A stretch of DNA of 64,000 bases from Mucilaginibacter sp. SMC90 (GCF_022811725.1 NZ_CP094527.1:1116001-1180000); one strand, 5' to 3'; shown: positions 1-10,000, numbered from the stretch's first letter. Translations and numbers: made by a program. Notes: a model not told the origin generated them from the letters alone.

Positions 1-1000
1 AGAACTTACCCGTATGGTTAAAACCCACTGGAATTCGCCTTCTATTGTAACTTGGGTGGTATTCAACGAGGCACAAGGACAGCACAATACACCTGAATTG
101 GTTAGCTTGGTGCGTAAACTGGATAATTCAAGGCTTATTAACCAGGCCAGCGGTGGTAACCATTTTGGCGTGGGCGATTTCCTGGATATCCACAGCTATC
201 CGCCGCCTGCTGCTCCGTCGAGTAAGACACAGGTATTGGCATGCGGCGAGTACGGCGGTATTGGTTACATCATCCCGGGTCACGTTTGGAAAACAGGCCC
301 GACTTATATCATGATGGATAACCAAAAAGCTTATACAAATTTGTATGATGAGTTTGCTAATGACCTGGTGATCTACAAAACCAACGAAGGCTTAAGCGCC
401 GCGGTATACACTGAAACTACCGACGTAGAAGTTGAGCTGAACGGCTTGCTTACCTACGACAGGGAGATAGTAAAAGGCCCGGTTGCAACCATCAAAGCAT
501 CAAATGATAAGGTCATTCACGATGAAGAGTATATCCGCGAGGTGCTGCCGTCATCAAAAGAAAAAGCACGTACCTGGAAATATACTTTTGACAAACCTGC
601 TGATGACTGGTTTGGCGAAAAGTTTGACGACAACGCCTGGAAATCTGGCGAAGCCGGTTTTGGCACTGCCAATACACCGGGTGCTGTAGTAAAAACTGTT
701 TGGGATGGTAAAGATATCTGGATCAGGCAGGAGTTTATGCTGAATGTATCCGGCGTAAATAAGGATGACCTGGTACTGTCACTACATCATGATGATGCCT
801 GCGAAGTTTATATCAACGGTGTTAAGGCTGCCGTAAAAGAAGGTTATACTTCAGGTTATGCCATCATCCAAATGTCTAAGGAAAGCAAGGATGCCCTGCG
901 GTTGAATGGTAAAAATGTGATAGCGATCCATTGTAACCAAATTCAGGGAGGTCAGTATATTGATGCAGGCATTTCAGCAATGAGTAAAACAAAACCATAA
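1..1000 (+). CDS. Glycoside hydrolase family 2 protein, C-terminal part (5' end outside window)
   Basis: The reading frame is open from base 2, so this is the C-terminal ~332 residues of a longer protein. It carries the two GH2 active-site signatures: an Asn-Glu pair in VVFNEAQGQ (acid/base) and CGEYGGIG (nucleophile region), followed by GLSAAVYTETTDVE, which is nearly identical to the matching segment of the complete GH2 enzyme at 17288. Unlike that enzyme it has about 150 further residues that look like a beta-sandwich carbohydrate-binding domain (DNAWKSGEAGFG, WIRQEF, CEVYINGV). It probably acts on beta-linked sugars in the periplasm or at the cell surface; substrate unknown. A strong terminator follows at 1026. 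Confidence 0.85.
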   Translation, partial: ELTRMVKTHWNSPSIVTWVVFNEAQGQHNTPELVSLVRKLDNSRLINQASGGNHFGVGDFLDIHSYPPPAAPSSKTQVLACGEYGGIGYIIPGHVWKTGPTYIMMDNQKAYTNLYDEFANDLVIYKTNEGLSAAVYTETTDVEVELNGLLTYDREIVKGPVATIKASNDKVIHDEEYIREVLPSSKEKARTWKYTFDKPADDWFGEKFDDNAWKSGEAGFGTANTPGAVVKTVWDGKDIWIRQEFMLNVSGVNKDDLVLSLHHDDACEVYINGVKAAVKEGYTSGYAIIQMSKESKDALRLNGKNVIAIHCNQIQGGQYIDAGISAMSKTKP

Positions 1001-1025
1001 TATTGGTTTAGATATTAATGAGAAC

Positions 1026-1058
1026 GCCCGGGCAATTTGCCCGGGCATTTTTGTTTTT
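1026..1058 (+). terminator. Rho-independent terminator after the GH2 gene
   Basis: Ten-base arms (GCCCGGGCAA and TTGCCCGGGC) separated by one base are followed by ATTTTTGTTTTT. It lies 26 bases after the GH2 stop codon. Confidence 0.85.
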
Positions 1059-1095
1059 AATCCCAATACCTGTGCTATCCTTTCCGCCACCGCCC

Positions 1096-1191
1096 GGCTC
1101 CAGCCGGGTGGTAACTATCAAGCGGCCTCTGGCCGCCGAAACCGGAGTAGCAGGCCAGAGGCCTGGAAATGATTGCCACTCGGCTGGAGCC
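1096..1191. repeat. Imperfect inverted repeat (GGCTCCAGCC type)
   Basis: The outer arms 1096-1111 and 1176-1191 match at 15 of 16 positions after reverse complementing. Inner arms GGCCTCTGGCC / GGCCAGAGGCC also pair. The right end with its flank (ggctggagcccatagccgtt, then aacttaagg) recurs in inverted orientation at about 27298-27327, so this is a dispersed element, not coding sequence. Confidence 0.6.
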
Positions 1192-1236
1192 CATAGCCGT
1201 TAACTTAAGGCAAAAAAACTCTTAAAAAAGCGTGGG

Positions 1237-1352
1237 ATTGTGCGATTCCCCTCTCGAGAGGGGTGGAGGGGTGTGTTATTCTATGTGCGGCTTATCGCTT
1301 ATATAACACACCCCTGCTACCACTCGTTCCACCGCTCCCCCTCTCGAGAGGG
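1237..1352. repeat. Composite palindromic repeat, family A, copy 1
   Basis: The unit starts ATTGTGCGATTCCCCTCTCG, continues with GGGGTGTGTTAT, then ATAACACACCCC, and ends with a second CCCTCTCGAGAGGG palindrome. Inner GGGGTGTGTT/AACACACCCC arms and outer self-palindromes would give a long hairpin with side stems. Related copies lie at 6698-7049 (interrupted), 23444-23555 and 27151-27267. All four are intergenic. Confidence 0.8.
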
Positions 1353-1357
1353 TCTTT

Positions 1358-1455
1358 CTTGCGCTTGTTTGCAACGAGTGCTTAATATGGTTTGGCGATT
1401 GTATCGCGTTATAAACGCTATGCCAGATGAAGCGCTCGTTGCAAACAAGCGCAAG
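1358..1455. repeat. 98-bp inverted-repeat element (REP/MITE-like)
   Basis: Perfect 21-base terminal arms, 1358-1378 (starting CTTGCGCTTGTTTGCAACG) and 1435-1455, flank a 56-base centre. After one mismatch the arms continue for four more bases. There is no room for a transposase. No convincing target duplication was found. It directly follows family A copy 1. Confidence 0.65.
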
Positions 1456-1486
1456 TATGAGCCGGGTAGAGGGGTGAGCGAAATCC

Positions 1487-1519
1487 AGACTTACGAAGTT
1501 TTTAAAACTTCGTAAGTCT
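1487..1519. repeat. 33-nt perfect palindrome, copy 1 of 2
   Basis: Two 16-base arms (AGACTTACGAAGTTTT and its complement) are separated by one T. The identical 33-mer occurs at 24821-24853. Here it lies 14 bases beyond the stop of the minus-strand VCBS gene and may also act as its terminator. Confidence 0.75.
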
Positions 1520-1532
1520 TATAAGGGAATAT

Positions 1533-4500
1533 TTAGCCCTTTCTCTTTCTACCATTATAACTTGTTATCGTCACATCACCAGCATTACCATCTAATTCCA
1601 ATACCCTTGACGATTGCGACAAATACGTTGATCCATAATAAAACTCAATACGTTTTTTGCTGCCGTTTTTAAGGTTAATTTCCGCATAAAAATCGTCAGG
1701 TTTTAATTTGATATACCGCATAGCAATGTTAGCCCCATTATTGCGGAATACCTTAACACTATCCTGATTTTGGGTTGCTACCAATAGGTCACCTTTGGCC
1801 GATTGGATATTTGCGAGCGCTTTACCATCCCCTGCAACATAAATACCACTATTGGCTACCGATAGCGGAGCAAAGCCGCCTTTTCCATTGCCTTTCATGT
1901 ATAAACCCATAAATGCATCATGCCTGCCGGTGAAAGGTTCCATACCGAAGTCGTTACCAACCATTACCAGATCGAGGTTGCCGTCGTGGTCAACGTCTTT
2001 GGCTATCATACCATAAACAGGGGCCATCTGCGCATCTTGCGGTAGTGCACTGATACTAAATGTACCAGTGCCTTTACCGGTGATAAGGCTGGTATTCATA
2101 TCATTTGCTTTAAGGATGACAGCACCTTCCTTGTCTTTTTCTGTCCAGAGGTCATTCATGGTAGCATGACCAAATCCGCGGTAGCTTGGGTATTTTTTAC
2201 GGATGGAGATCACCTGGCTGATCAGGTCATCGCGGGTATGCATCGGAAAAGGTTTTTGTGAACCGTCTTCATCTTTCAGGTAACAAAATATCATGGCATC
2301 GAATGAACCGTTGCCGTCCAGATCTTTACCCATAATGGTCATGGGCTGCTCAAACGATGCTTTGTAATTGGAGTTTTGACCCAGGTTGCCAGCTACATAA
2401 TCGATATTGCCGTCATTGTTGAAATCGCCGGCAACAAGGCTGTTCCACCAGCCAACATGGTCATCTATGCCCGATTTGATCTTGCTGAACCCATGTCCAT
2501 TGTTTTTATAGAAAGTAATAGGCATCCACTCGCCAACAACAACCAGATCAACTTTACCGTCCTTGTCAAAATCCGACCATAAGGCGTCGGTGATCATGCC
2601 GCCGTGGGTCAAATCGGAGCAAAGTTCATTGGTTACATCGGTAAATTTGCCGCCATCATTCCTGAGCAAATGGCTAACCGGTGATGAAGGGTATGCACCC
2701 GAAACCGATCTTGAACCCACAAAGAGGTCGAGATCGCCATCGCCATCAAAATCGGCAGCGCGTACACATGAGCCGTTATCATATTCCACGGGCACAGCGG
2801 CAAGGTCGCGGGTAAAATGGCCTTTGCGGTCGTTAATATAGAGCCTGTCCTGAGCGGTGGTATGGCCTTTTTGAAACTCATAACTGCCGCTTGCGATGTA
2901 CAGGTCGGGGAAGCCATCACCATTGGCATCAAATAACAAAGCGCCCATATCCTCTTCGTCTTTGATTTCTTCGTTTACAAAGCGGTTATTATCCATGGTG
3001 AAATGGCCGCTTGCATCCTGCATAAAAAATACACCTCTGTTGCCTGCCGATCCTCCAACAAAAAGGTCGTCATAGCCATTACCATCAATATCACCAACGG
3101 CAATGGCAGGCCCATATTGGCTCAACTTATGGGGTAGGGTGGGTTGTATGTTGTAGTCAATGGCATCTTTTTCCTGCTGCACATATTTTATGCCTGTTGA
3201 ATTGTTAACGTCCTGAAACACAGGAATGATTTTGCCCGATGCATCAGACGGGAAATAACCCGACGCGTTTTTATATTGCAATGCGAGTGTTTGATTAGCT
3301 TTTACATTGGTAAGCAACTGGGTTTTGCCATCGGGCCAGCGCACGCGCAGCGAATCGACCGTAGCTGATGAGCCGATACCGAAATGCCCGCGGGCGTCAT
3401 CGGTACTCATGTAGCCGCGACAGGGCTGCTGATCGTAAAATTGCTGATTGCCTTTGTAGTAGATCCGGATGGTTGCACCAATACCACCTATGTTTTTGCT
3501 ATCGCCCTGTAAGGAAACGGTCAGGTAGTTATGATCTTTAGCCACCTGTGTTTTGCTGTTGGCGGTGTTTTCATAAACAAAAGCATCGTCATCTATATTG
3601 TTGATCACCAGGTCAAGATCACCATCATTATCCAAATCGGCATAAACACCGCCGGTTGAAAACGTGGGTTTTACAATACCCCAATCTTTCGATTGATCTT
3701 TAAACAAATATCCGCCTGCATTTCTGAAAGCATAGCTCGGTGTTTTCACTACCGGGAATGAATCGGCCGCGGCCAAAGTGGTATTTTCTTTAACGGTACG
3801 GCCCTGGTCGTTACTATAAAGGGCGTGATCCAGATCGGTAACATCGCGGGGATATCCATTGGTGATCATCATATCGCGATAGCCATCGTTGTCAAAATCG
3901 GCCACGAGGGGAGTCCAGCTCCAATCGGTTTGATAAACACCTGCCTGGTAGGCAATCTCGCTGTACTGCGGATGTCCTGCGGGCGTTTGTCCCTGATTTA
4001 GCTGCAGTACGTTACGGATATACTGATGCTCATAATTGAATTTTTTATTGTTGATATAGGTGATATAGTTATCGCCTACGAGCATGGTTTTTTTGCGAAC
4101 ATTCTCTTCGGGGAGCATCTCCAGCGATACCAGATCGGCCTTGCCATCGTTGTTGATATCAACCATATCCGATCCCATTACTGACCAGCCCGTGTGTTTA
4201 AAATACTCTCCTGCACGATTAGTAAACGTGCCGTTTTTATTATTCACCCACAGTACATCGTTAGATATAAAGTCATTGCCCACGTAAACATCCGGCCAGC
4301 CATCGTTATTCACATCGCATATCGATACTGAGTTGCCGAAGCCCTCTATCAGGATGCCTGCCTCTTTGGTTACATTGGTGAACGTGCCGTTGCCGTTATT
4401 GCGGTAAAGACGGTCATTATTCTGCGCGCTGCCATCGGTTAATTTGGGGCGATAGGCTACCGGTGTTTCCTTACCTAAAAAATTGGTGAGCAGGTACATG

Positions 4501-5084
4501 TCCAGGTCGCCATCGTGATCGTAATCAAAAAATACTGCCTGGGTACTATAGCCGGTATCCTGCAGGCCGTATGCAGCTGCCGATTCTTTAAAAGTCGGCA
4601 CCCCATCTTTATTGGCCGCCTGGTTAATGTACAGCAGGTTTTTGCGATGATTTGGATCGCTTTTGAACGATGAACAAACATAAATATCCGGCCAGCCATC
4701 GTTGTTGATATCCACTACAGATACGCCAGCGTACCAGTCGCCGTTCCCGGCTACACCTGCGGCATCGGTAACGTCTCTAAAGGTTAGTGCGCCCTTGTTG
4801 ATGTATAATTTATTAGCCACCATGTTGCCTGCAAAGTAAACGTCGGGTAAGCCGTCGTGGTTAAAATCGCCAATGCCAACGCCGGCCCCGTTATACAGAT
4901 ACGGATGATTGAGGATGTTGATGCTGTCACTTTCGGTAATGGTATTCTTGAAATCGATGCCGGTTTTTGAAGCATCAAGCAACTTGAAAAGCGTTGGACC
5001 GGATGGTTTTTTTGAACAGCCAACACCTAAAAACAGTAACAATAAGGTAGATAGTTTAAACGCTTTGAGTAAACTTTTTATCAT
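1533..5084 (-). CDS. CRTAC1-like VCBS/FG-GAP repeat lipoprotein with ASPIC/UnbV domain
   Basis: A 1183-residue exported protein. The N-terminus is a lipoprotein signal peptide ending in the lipobox LGVGC (Cys23), so it is probably anchored in the outer membrane. Most of the chain is tandem VCBS/FG-GAP units with Ca-binding DxDxDG loops (GDFNHDGLPDVYF, VDINNDGWPDIYV and many more), which fold as beta-propellers. A central ASPIC/UnbV segment at about residues 530-605 (GATIRIYY, GHFGIGSS, VRWPDGK) separates two propeller regions. Such proteins are common beside SusCD systems; their ligand is generally unknown. Divergent from the haloperoxidase-like lipoprotein at 5328. The start is the first residue of the signal peptide. 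Confidence 0.85.
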   Translation of the reverse strand: MIKSLLKAFKLSTLLLLFLGVGCSKKPSGPTLFKLLDASKTGIDFKNTITESDSINILNHPYLYNGAGVGIGDFNHDGLPDVYFAGNMVANKLYINKGALTFRDVTDAAGVAGNGDWYAGVSVVDINNDGWPDIYVCSSFKSDPNHRKNLLYINQAANKDGVPTFKESAAAYGLQDTGYSTQAVFFDYDHDGDLDMYLLTNFLGKETPVAYRPKLTDGSAQNNDRLYRNNGNGTFTNVTKEAGILIEGFGNSVSICDVNNDGWPDVYVGNDFISNDVLWVNNKNGTFTNRAGEYFKHTGWSVMGSDMVDINNDGKADLVSLEMLPEENVRKKTMLVGDNYITYINNKKFNYEHQYIRNVLQLNQGQTPAGHPQYSEIAYQAGVYQTDWSWTPLVADFDNDGYRDMMITNGYPRDVTDLDHALYSNDQGRTVKENTTLAAADSFPVVKTPSYAFRNAGGYLFKDQSKDWGIVKPTFSTGGVYADLDNDGDLDLVINNIDDDAFVYENTANSKTQVAKDHNYLTVSLQGDSKNIGGIGATIRIYYKGNQQFYDQQPCRGYMSTDDARGHFGIGSSATVDSLRVRWPDGKTQLLTNVKANQTLALQYKNASGYFPSDASGKIIPVFQDVNNSTGIKYVQQEKDAIDYNIQPTLPHKLSQYGPAIAVGDIDGNGYDDLFVGGSAGNRGVFFMQDASGHFTMDNNRFVNEEIKDEEDMGALLFDANGDGFPDLYIASGSYEFQKGHTTAQDRLYINDRKGHFTRDLAAVPVEYDNGSCVRAADFDGDGDLDLFVGSRSVSGAYPSSPVSHLLRNDGGKFTDVTNELCSDLTHGGMITDALWSDFDKDGKVDLVVVGEWMPITFYKNNGHGFSKIKSGIDDHVGWWNSLVAGDFNNDGNIDYVAGNLGQNSNYKASFEQPMTIMGKDLDGNGSFDAMIFCYLKDEDGSQKPFPMHTRDDLISQVISIRKKYPSYRGFGHATMNDLWTEKDKEGAVILKANDMNTSLITGKGTGTFSISALPQDAQMAPVYGMIAKDVDHDGNLDLVMVGNDFGMEPFTGRHDAFMGLYMKGNGKGGFAPLSVANSGIYVAGDGKALANIQSAKGDLLVATQNQDSVKVFRNNGANIAMRYIKLKPDDFYAEINLKNGSKKRIEFYYGSTYLSQSSRVLELDGNAGDVTITSYNGRKRKG

Positions 5085-5257
5085 GCAAATACGGTTAATA
5101 ATTAATTAATGGTTTATGCTTTGGTTGAGCTCTAAGTTATTGGTTTTAACGCAATAAGCCATTGTAAAGAAAATGGATTTTATAATTTTTGATTCTGCAA
5201 ATTGTATCAAAAGTTAGTTATTTACTATCGGCTCATATTTTAATATTTATTAACTGT

Positions 5258-5265
5258 TAGCTTTG
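5258..5265 (+). promoter_or_regulatory. Putative -7 promoter box (TAGCTTTG)
   Basis: It matches the Bacteroidetes TAnnTTTG consensus 62 bases upstream of the ATG at 5328. No clear -33 box was found at the usual spacing. Confidence 0.35.
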
Positions 5266-5327
5266 ATCTGAACCCTTAGTTGAGGGAGAAACCAATTAAA
5301 CTGACCAAGCCCTTTCTGTTCATCATA

Positions 5328-6644
5328 ATGAAGAGATTATACTTTGCCCTTATCGTTATTATAAGCTGCTCCTCATGCGGTAAAAAAAGCTGGGAAAAAC
5401 CGGCCGAAAATCCTGATTTTATCCATAGATCAATAAAAGATGTTACCGATGTGGTGCGACATGATATTTATTCGCCGCCGGTTGCCAGCCGCATTTATGC
5501 TTATATCAGCGTAGCTGCCTATGAGGCTTCGCGTAATGGCGACAAGCATTACCTGTCGCTTGAAGGCCAACTGAAAGGGCTTGATTCGGTACCCAAACCT
5601 ATTGCCGGTAAAAAATACTGCTTTACGCTGTCAGCGTCCCATGCTATTTTAACTGTTGGCAAAATATTGATCATGAGTGAGGGCAGGATTGAAGGTTTTC
5701 ATGACAAGCTGATGGAGGAGTTTAAAGAAACCGGCATGCCCGATAGTGTTTACAATAATTCGATAACGTACGGCAAGCTAATTGCCGACAGGATCATCAA
5801 ATGGGCAGCTAAAGATAACTACAAGCATACCCGTTCATTATCAAAATATGATGTGCAAACTGACGATGCCAGCTGGAAACCAACTCCACCGGCCTACATG
5901 AAGGGGATCGAACCTCATTGGAATGAGATCCGTCCGTTTTTACTTGATTCGGCACAGCAGTTTAAGCCTACCCATCCGTTTACTTTCAGTAATATTCCGG
6001 GTAGTAATTTTTATAAACTGGCCATGGAGGTATATGATACCGGCAAACATCTTACCGATGACGAGGCCGATATCGCTACCTTTTGGGACGATAACCCCTT
6101 TAAGGTAAATATCAATGGGCATACCATGTTTGCCACTAAAAAGATTTCTCCCGGCGGGCATTGGATCAATATTGCCGCACTGGTTTGTCGTAAAGCCAAG
6201 GCCGATTATATAAGAAGCTCTGAAGCTTATGCCAGTTTAGCAGTTGTTATTGCAGATAGCTTTATAAATTGCTGGGACGAAAAATACCGGAGCAAGGTGA
6301 TCAGGCCCGAAACCTACATCAACCAGTATATTGATCAAAGCTGGATGCCACTGCTGCAAACGCCGCCGTTTCCTGAATATACCAGTGGGCATAGCGTTGT
6401 CTCTACAGCATCAGCAGTGGTGTTAAGTAAATTGTTTGGCGATGAATTTCAGTTTATAGACTCAACAGAAATGGAATTTTCCATTCCGGCCCGTAAGTTT
6501 AAATCTTTTAAAGCTGCGGCCGAAGAAGCCGCTATCAGCAGGTTTTATGGCGGGATTCATTATATGCCGTCAATTACCAATGGCGTTGATGAAGGCGACA
6601 GCATAGGGCAATTTGCGCTTACTAAATTGCATACGAGGAAATAA
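5328..6644 (+). CDS. Vanadium-dependent haloperoxidase-like PAP2-superfamily lipoprotein
   Basis: A 438-residue protein. I start at the ATG at 5328 rather than the in-frame TTG at 5280, because the ATG begins a lipoprotein signal peptide (IISC lipobox). The vanadate/phosphate pocket is complete: Lys319 and Arg326 (KYRSKVIR, spacing 7), Ser353-Gly354-His355 (TSGHS), and Arg405 with His411 (RFYGGIH). The spacings equal those of vanadium chloroperoxidases, where these residues bind vanadate and the SGH histidine is catalytic. The same fold also serves acid phosphatases, so halide oxidation is an inference. Divergent from the VCBS/ASPIC protein, a pairing I recall as common in this phylum. Confidence 0.8.
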   Translation: MKRLYFALIVIISCSSCGKKSWEKPAENPDFIHRSIKDVTDVVRHDIYSPPVASRIYAYISVAAYEASRNGDKHYLSLEGQLKGLDSVPKPIAGKKYCFTLSASHAILTVGKILIMSEGRIEGFHDKLMEEFKETGMPDSVYNNSITYGKLIADRIIKWAAKDNYKHTRSLSKYDVQTDDASWKPTPPAYMKGIEPHWNEIRPFLLDSAQQFKPTHPFTFSNIPGSNFYKLAMEVYDTGKHLTDDEADIATFWDDNPFKVNINGHTMFATKKISPGGHWINIAALVCRKAKADYIRSSEAYASLAVVIADSFINCWDEKYRSKVIRPETYINQYIDQSWMPLLQTPPFPEYTSGHSVVSTASAVVLSKLFGDEFQFIDSTEMEFSIPARKFKSFKAAAEEAAISRFYGGIHYMPSITNGVDEGDSIGQFALTKLHTRK

Positions 6645-6697
6645 AGGAATGACCATATATAGATATTGAACCTGCACCGGATAAAAAAGTGTGGGGG

Positions 6698-7049
6698 ATT
6701 GTGCGATTCCCCTCTTAAGAGGCTACTATGTGTACACATCTTTTTAATTTTAGCATTAATAAAAAAATGTCATTTCGACGAACCAAGGGTAGGGGTTTGC
6801 GCATCGGAGGTGAGGAGAAATCTTCTACGCTCTGCTTTTACAGGTATAATTGTAGAGTCCGATGTATAAGATTTCTCTTTCGCTCCACCTCTCAGCCCGC
6901 CCATGCTCTATCGAAATGACATTTTTTTATAAGATTTGTACACACAGTAGCTTAAGAGGGGTGGAGGGGTGTGTTTCCGCTTTTATACACCAATTGCATA
7001 AACACACCCCTGCTACCGCTCTTTCCTTCGCGCCCCCTCTCGAGAGGGG
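6698..7049. repeat. Composite palindromic repeat, family A, copy 2, split by a MITE
   Basis: Its left part (ATTGTGCGATTCCCCTCTTA) and right part (GGGGTGGAGGGGTGTG through CCCTCTCGAGAGGGG) are the two pieces of a family A repeat. Removing the MITE at 6723-6950 and one 9-base duplication restores a uniform family A unit. The repeat fills the gap between the haloperoxidase-like gene and the end of the hybrid sensor gene. Confidence 0.75.
6723..6950. mobile_element. 228-bp non-autonomous MITE with 9-bp target duplication
   Basis: The ends CTACTATGTGTACACATCT and (reverse complement) CTACTGTGTGTACAAATCT match at 17 of 19 positions. The 9-mer CTTAAGAGG is duplicated exactly at 6714-6722 and 6951-6959. 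Inside is a second perfect 18-base inverted repeat beginning AAAAAAATGTCATTTCGA, plus AGAAATCTT/AAGATTTCT arms. There is no coding capacity, so it must have been mobilised by a transposase encoded elsewhere. Confidence 0.8.
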
Positions 7050-7096
7050 AGTTTAAAATCTTTTCACGCTATAGGGCAGACGCTTGAACCTGCGTT

Positions 7097-10000
7097 TTAA
7101 ACCTGCTTCACCTTACTCCGCTTAGCCTGCTGATACTCCGTAGGCGTAGTACCAAACTGTTTCAGGAAGTTACGGCCCAGGTGCGATTGTGAGCTGTAAC
7201 CCACCATATTAGCTACCTCATAAATTTTATAATCGCCCTCTTCCAATAACTGGGCAGCGGCTTTTAAGCGGGTGATATTGATAAGTTCGTTAATAGTAAG
7301 GTTTGATATGGCTTTGACCTTACGATACAGCGTTGGTTTACTCATGTTCATAAGGTTTGCTATCTGCTCTACATCAAGCTCGGCATTCTGAATATTTTTA
7401 TAGATCACGCCGTTCAGCTTATCCAAAAAGCTTTCGTCAGGTTTTGAATATGCCATCGACTTGATGTGCGCAAGCGGCGAACTTGCAAAATGATCTTTTA
7501 TTTTGTTGCGGTTAATGAGCAGGTTAGCTATCTGTACCTGCAAATGCTCGGGCGAAAAAGGTTTTTCGATATAGGCATCGGCACCAACCTCAAGGCCTTC
7601 AATTTTGCTTTGCAGGGTGTTTTTAGCGGTGAGTAATATGATTGGGATATGGCTGTAATCAAAATTAGTTTTAATGGTTTTGCACAGCTCAAACCCATCT
7701 ATTCCGGGCATCATTACATCGCTTATAATTAGCTGGATGTTTTCTATCCCTATCATATCCAGCGCTTCCTGTCCGTTAAGGGCTTTAATAACCGAATATT
7801 TGTCGCTCAGATCATCCGAAATAAAATCAAGTATTTCCGGGTTATCATCCACTAAAAGTATAACTGGTTTCATAAAGTCAATATTCTCCTCTCTGTTACT
7901 TAGGTCTGCCTGTTCATATTCATCGGGGGTAATATGCAGGTCGAATTCTTTTTCCTGGTGAACAGGCAAAGTAAGGTTAAATATATTAAAATCGTTAATA
8001 GATTTATTCAACACTAACAAACCTTTGTGCAATTCGGCCAGTGAACGAGATAAAGATAAACCTATGCCGGTGCCGATTTGTTTTTCCGATTCTTTCATTC
8101 TGAAGAACGGTTCAAAGATCCTTTCGCGCATTTCAAACGGGATCAGGTGCCCGTTATTCCTTATTTCGATAGTAAAGGTAGGGTCGTTGTCGGGATGGTC
8201 AAGCATTTCAATCTCAACAACAGTGGTACTATATTTAATGGCATTATTGATAAGGTTACTTACAATTTTGGTAAATGCTTCAATATCTACATAGGCATAA
8301 ACGGTTTTAACCGGGTGTATAAAGGTGTAGCTGAGGTTTTTTTGCTCGGCCATGGGTTTAAAACGTAAAAAAGTATCAGCAAGCAGATCATTGATATCTG
8401 TTTTAACAAAGCTTAAGCTAAAACCATTGGTTTCGGTTTTCCGGAAATCAAGCAGCTGGTTGGTAAGGTCAAGCAGCCGGTTGGTATTCTTTTCCATGAT
8501 CTTCAGATTATTTTGAATTTCCGGAACATGTTCAGCTTTCCTGATCACCTTTTCCATGGGGCCCTTAATAAGGGTTAATGGTGTCCGGATCTCATGGGCT
8601 ACATTGGTAAAAAACTCAATTTTGGCATTGTAAATTTGTTTTTCCTTATCGTTTTCAAGGATTTCGATAATTCGTTTATTTTTTTCGCGGGTTTTGCGAT
8701 GGTAGCTTCTGAGTAAATAATAGCCTGTTAGTAAAAATAACATGCTGTAAGCTATGTATGCCCAAACGCTTTCCCAAAAAGGAGGGGCAATGTCAATTTC
8801 AAGACTTGTTTCCTTTTGGGTCCAGATACCATTATTGCCTGCGGCTTTTACCACAAAAGTGTAATGACCGGGCTGCAATTGGGTAAAATAAACCTTACGG
8901 TTACGTTTAAGTTCGGTCCAGCCTTTATCAAGCCCCTTCATCATATACTTATATTGGGTCATTTCGGGCGATGGAAAACTCAACGCTGCGAAATCGATAC
9001 TAAATGACGACTGATTATGATCAAGGTCGATTTTTTTTGTGCTGATAATGGATTGACTTAGTAGCGAATCGGCTCCATTTACAGAAATTTCCTTGTTGTG
9101 GACCTGGAACCCGGTTATATAAACCGGAGCTATAAAGTGATTTATCTTAAAATTGGCAGGATTAAAACTAACCATGCCACGTACACACCCAAAATACATG
9201 GTACCATCGGCATCTTTAAAAGATGAGTTGTAGTTAAACTGATCACTGAGAAGTCCATTTGCTTTGGTATAAGTTTTAACGGTTTCTGTAGCGGGATTAA
9301 AGCAAACCAGGCCACGGGTAGTACTGATCCATAAATTTTTATGATTGTCTTCCTCTACTCTGAAAATGTAATTGCTCGGAAAACCTTTGTTGCTGTCATA
9401 AAACGTATAACCATCAGTTTCCGGGTCATATTTCCATAGGCCCAACCCTTCGGTGGCAAACCATAACTTGTTGCTGCTATCCTCAAAAACACCGTTAACA
9501 GTGGTGGTGTTAAGTACGTTTTTAACCGGATAACGGTAGTTTAGTTTAGTGATTGTATTATTAGTAGGGTTATAACAATAAATGCCGTCGCGCACAGTTC
9601 CAACCCATATTTTGCCGTTATGATCTTCGGTCATGGAGTACACAAAATCATAAGGAGGCAGTTTATCTATCAGGGTAAAATCCTTTGTTGCTAAATTATA
9701 CCTGTACATGCCGCGGGTAGTGCCAATAAAAATGAGCCCGCTGCGGGTTTTACAAAAGCAAATTATAAAGTTGCTTTTAAGATCATTATTTTGATTACCG
9801 GCCAGGTAAACACGTTCAACTTTGCCGGTTTTAATGTTCATTACGTCAAGGCCCCGTTCAAAAGTACCCACAAAAAGTTCATTGCCTATAGGCAATATCC
9901 CATGGATATTAGTATTGGAAATGCTGGCGCTTCCGCCGGGATAGTAGTGGGTCCAGGTACTTTTATCTGGCGATAGTTTGTTAAGGCCGTTATCTTCAGT

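Noticed and set aside
1018..1515. Two plus-strand ORFs (61 and 91 codons) after the first terminator
   Set aside because: Both run through inverted repeats and the terminator; their frames are by-products of GC-rich palindromes.
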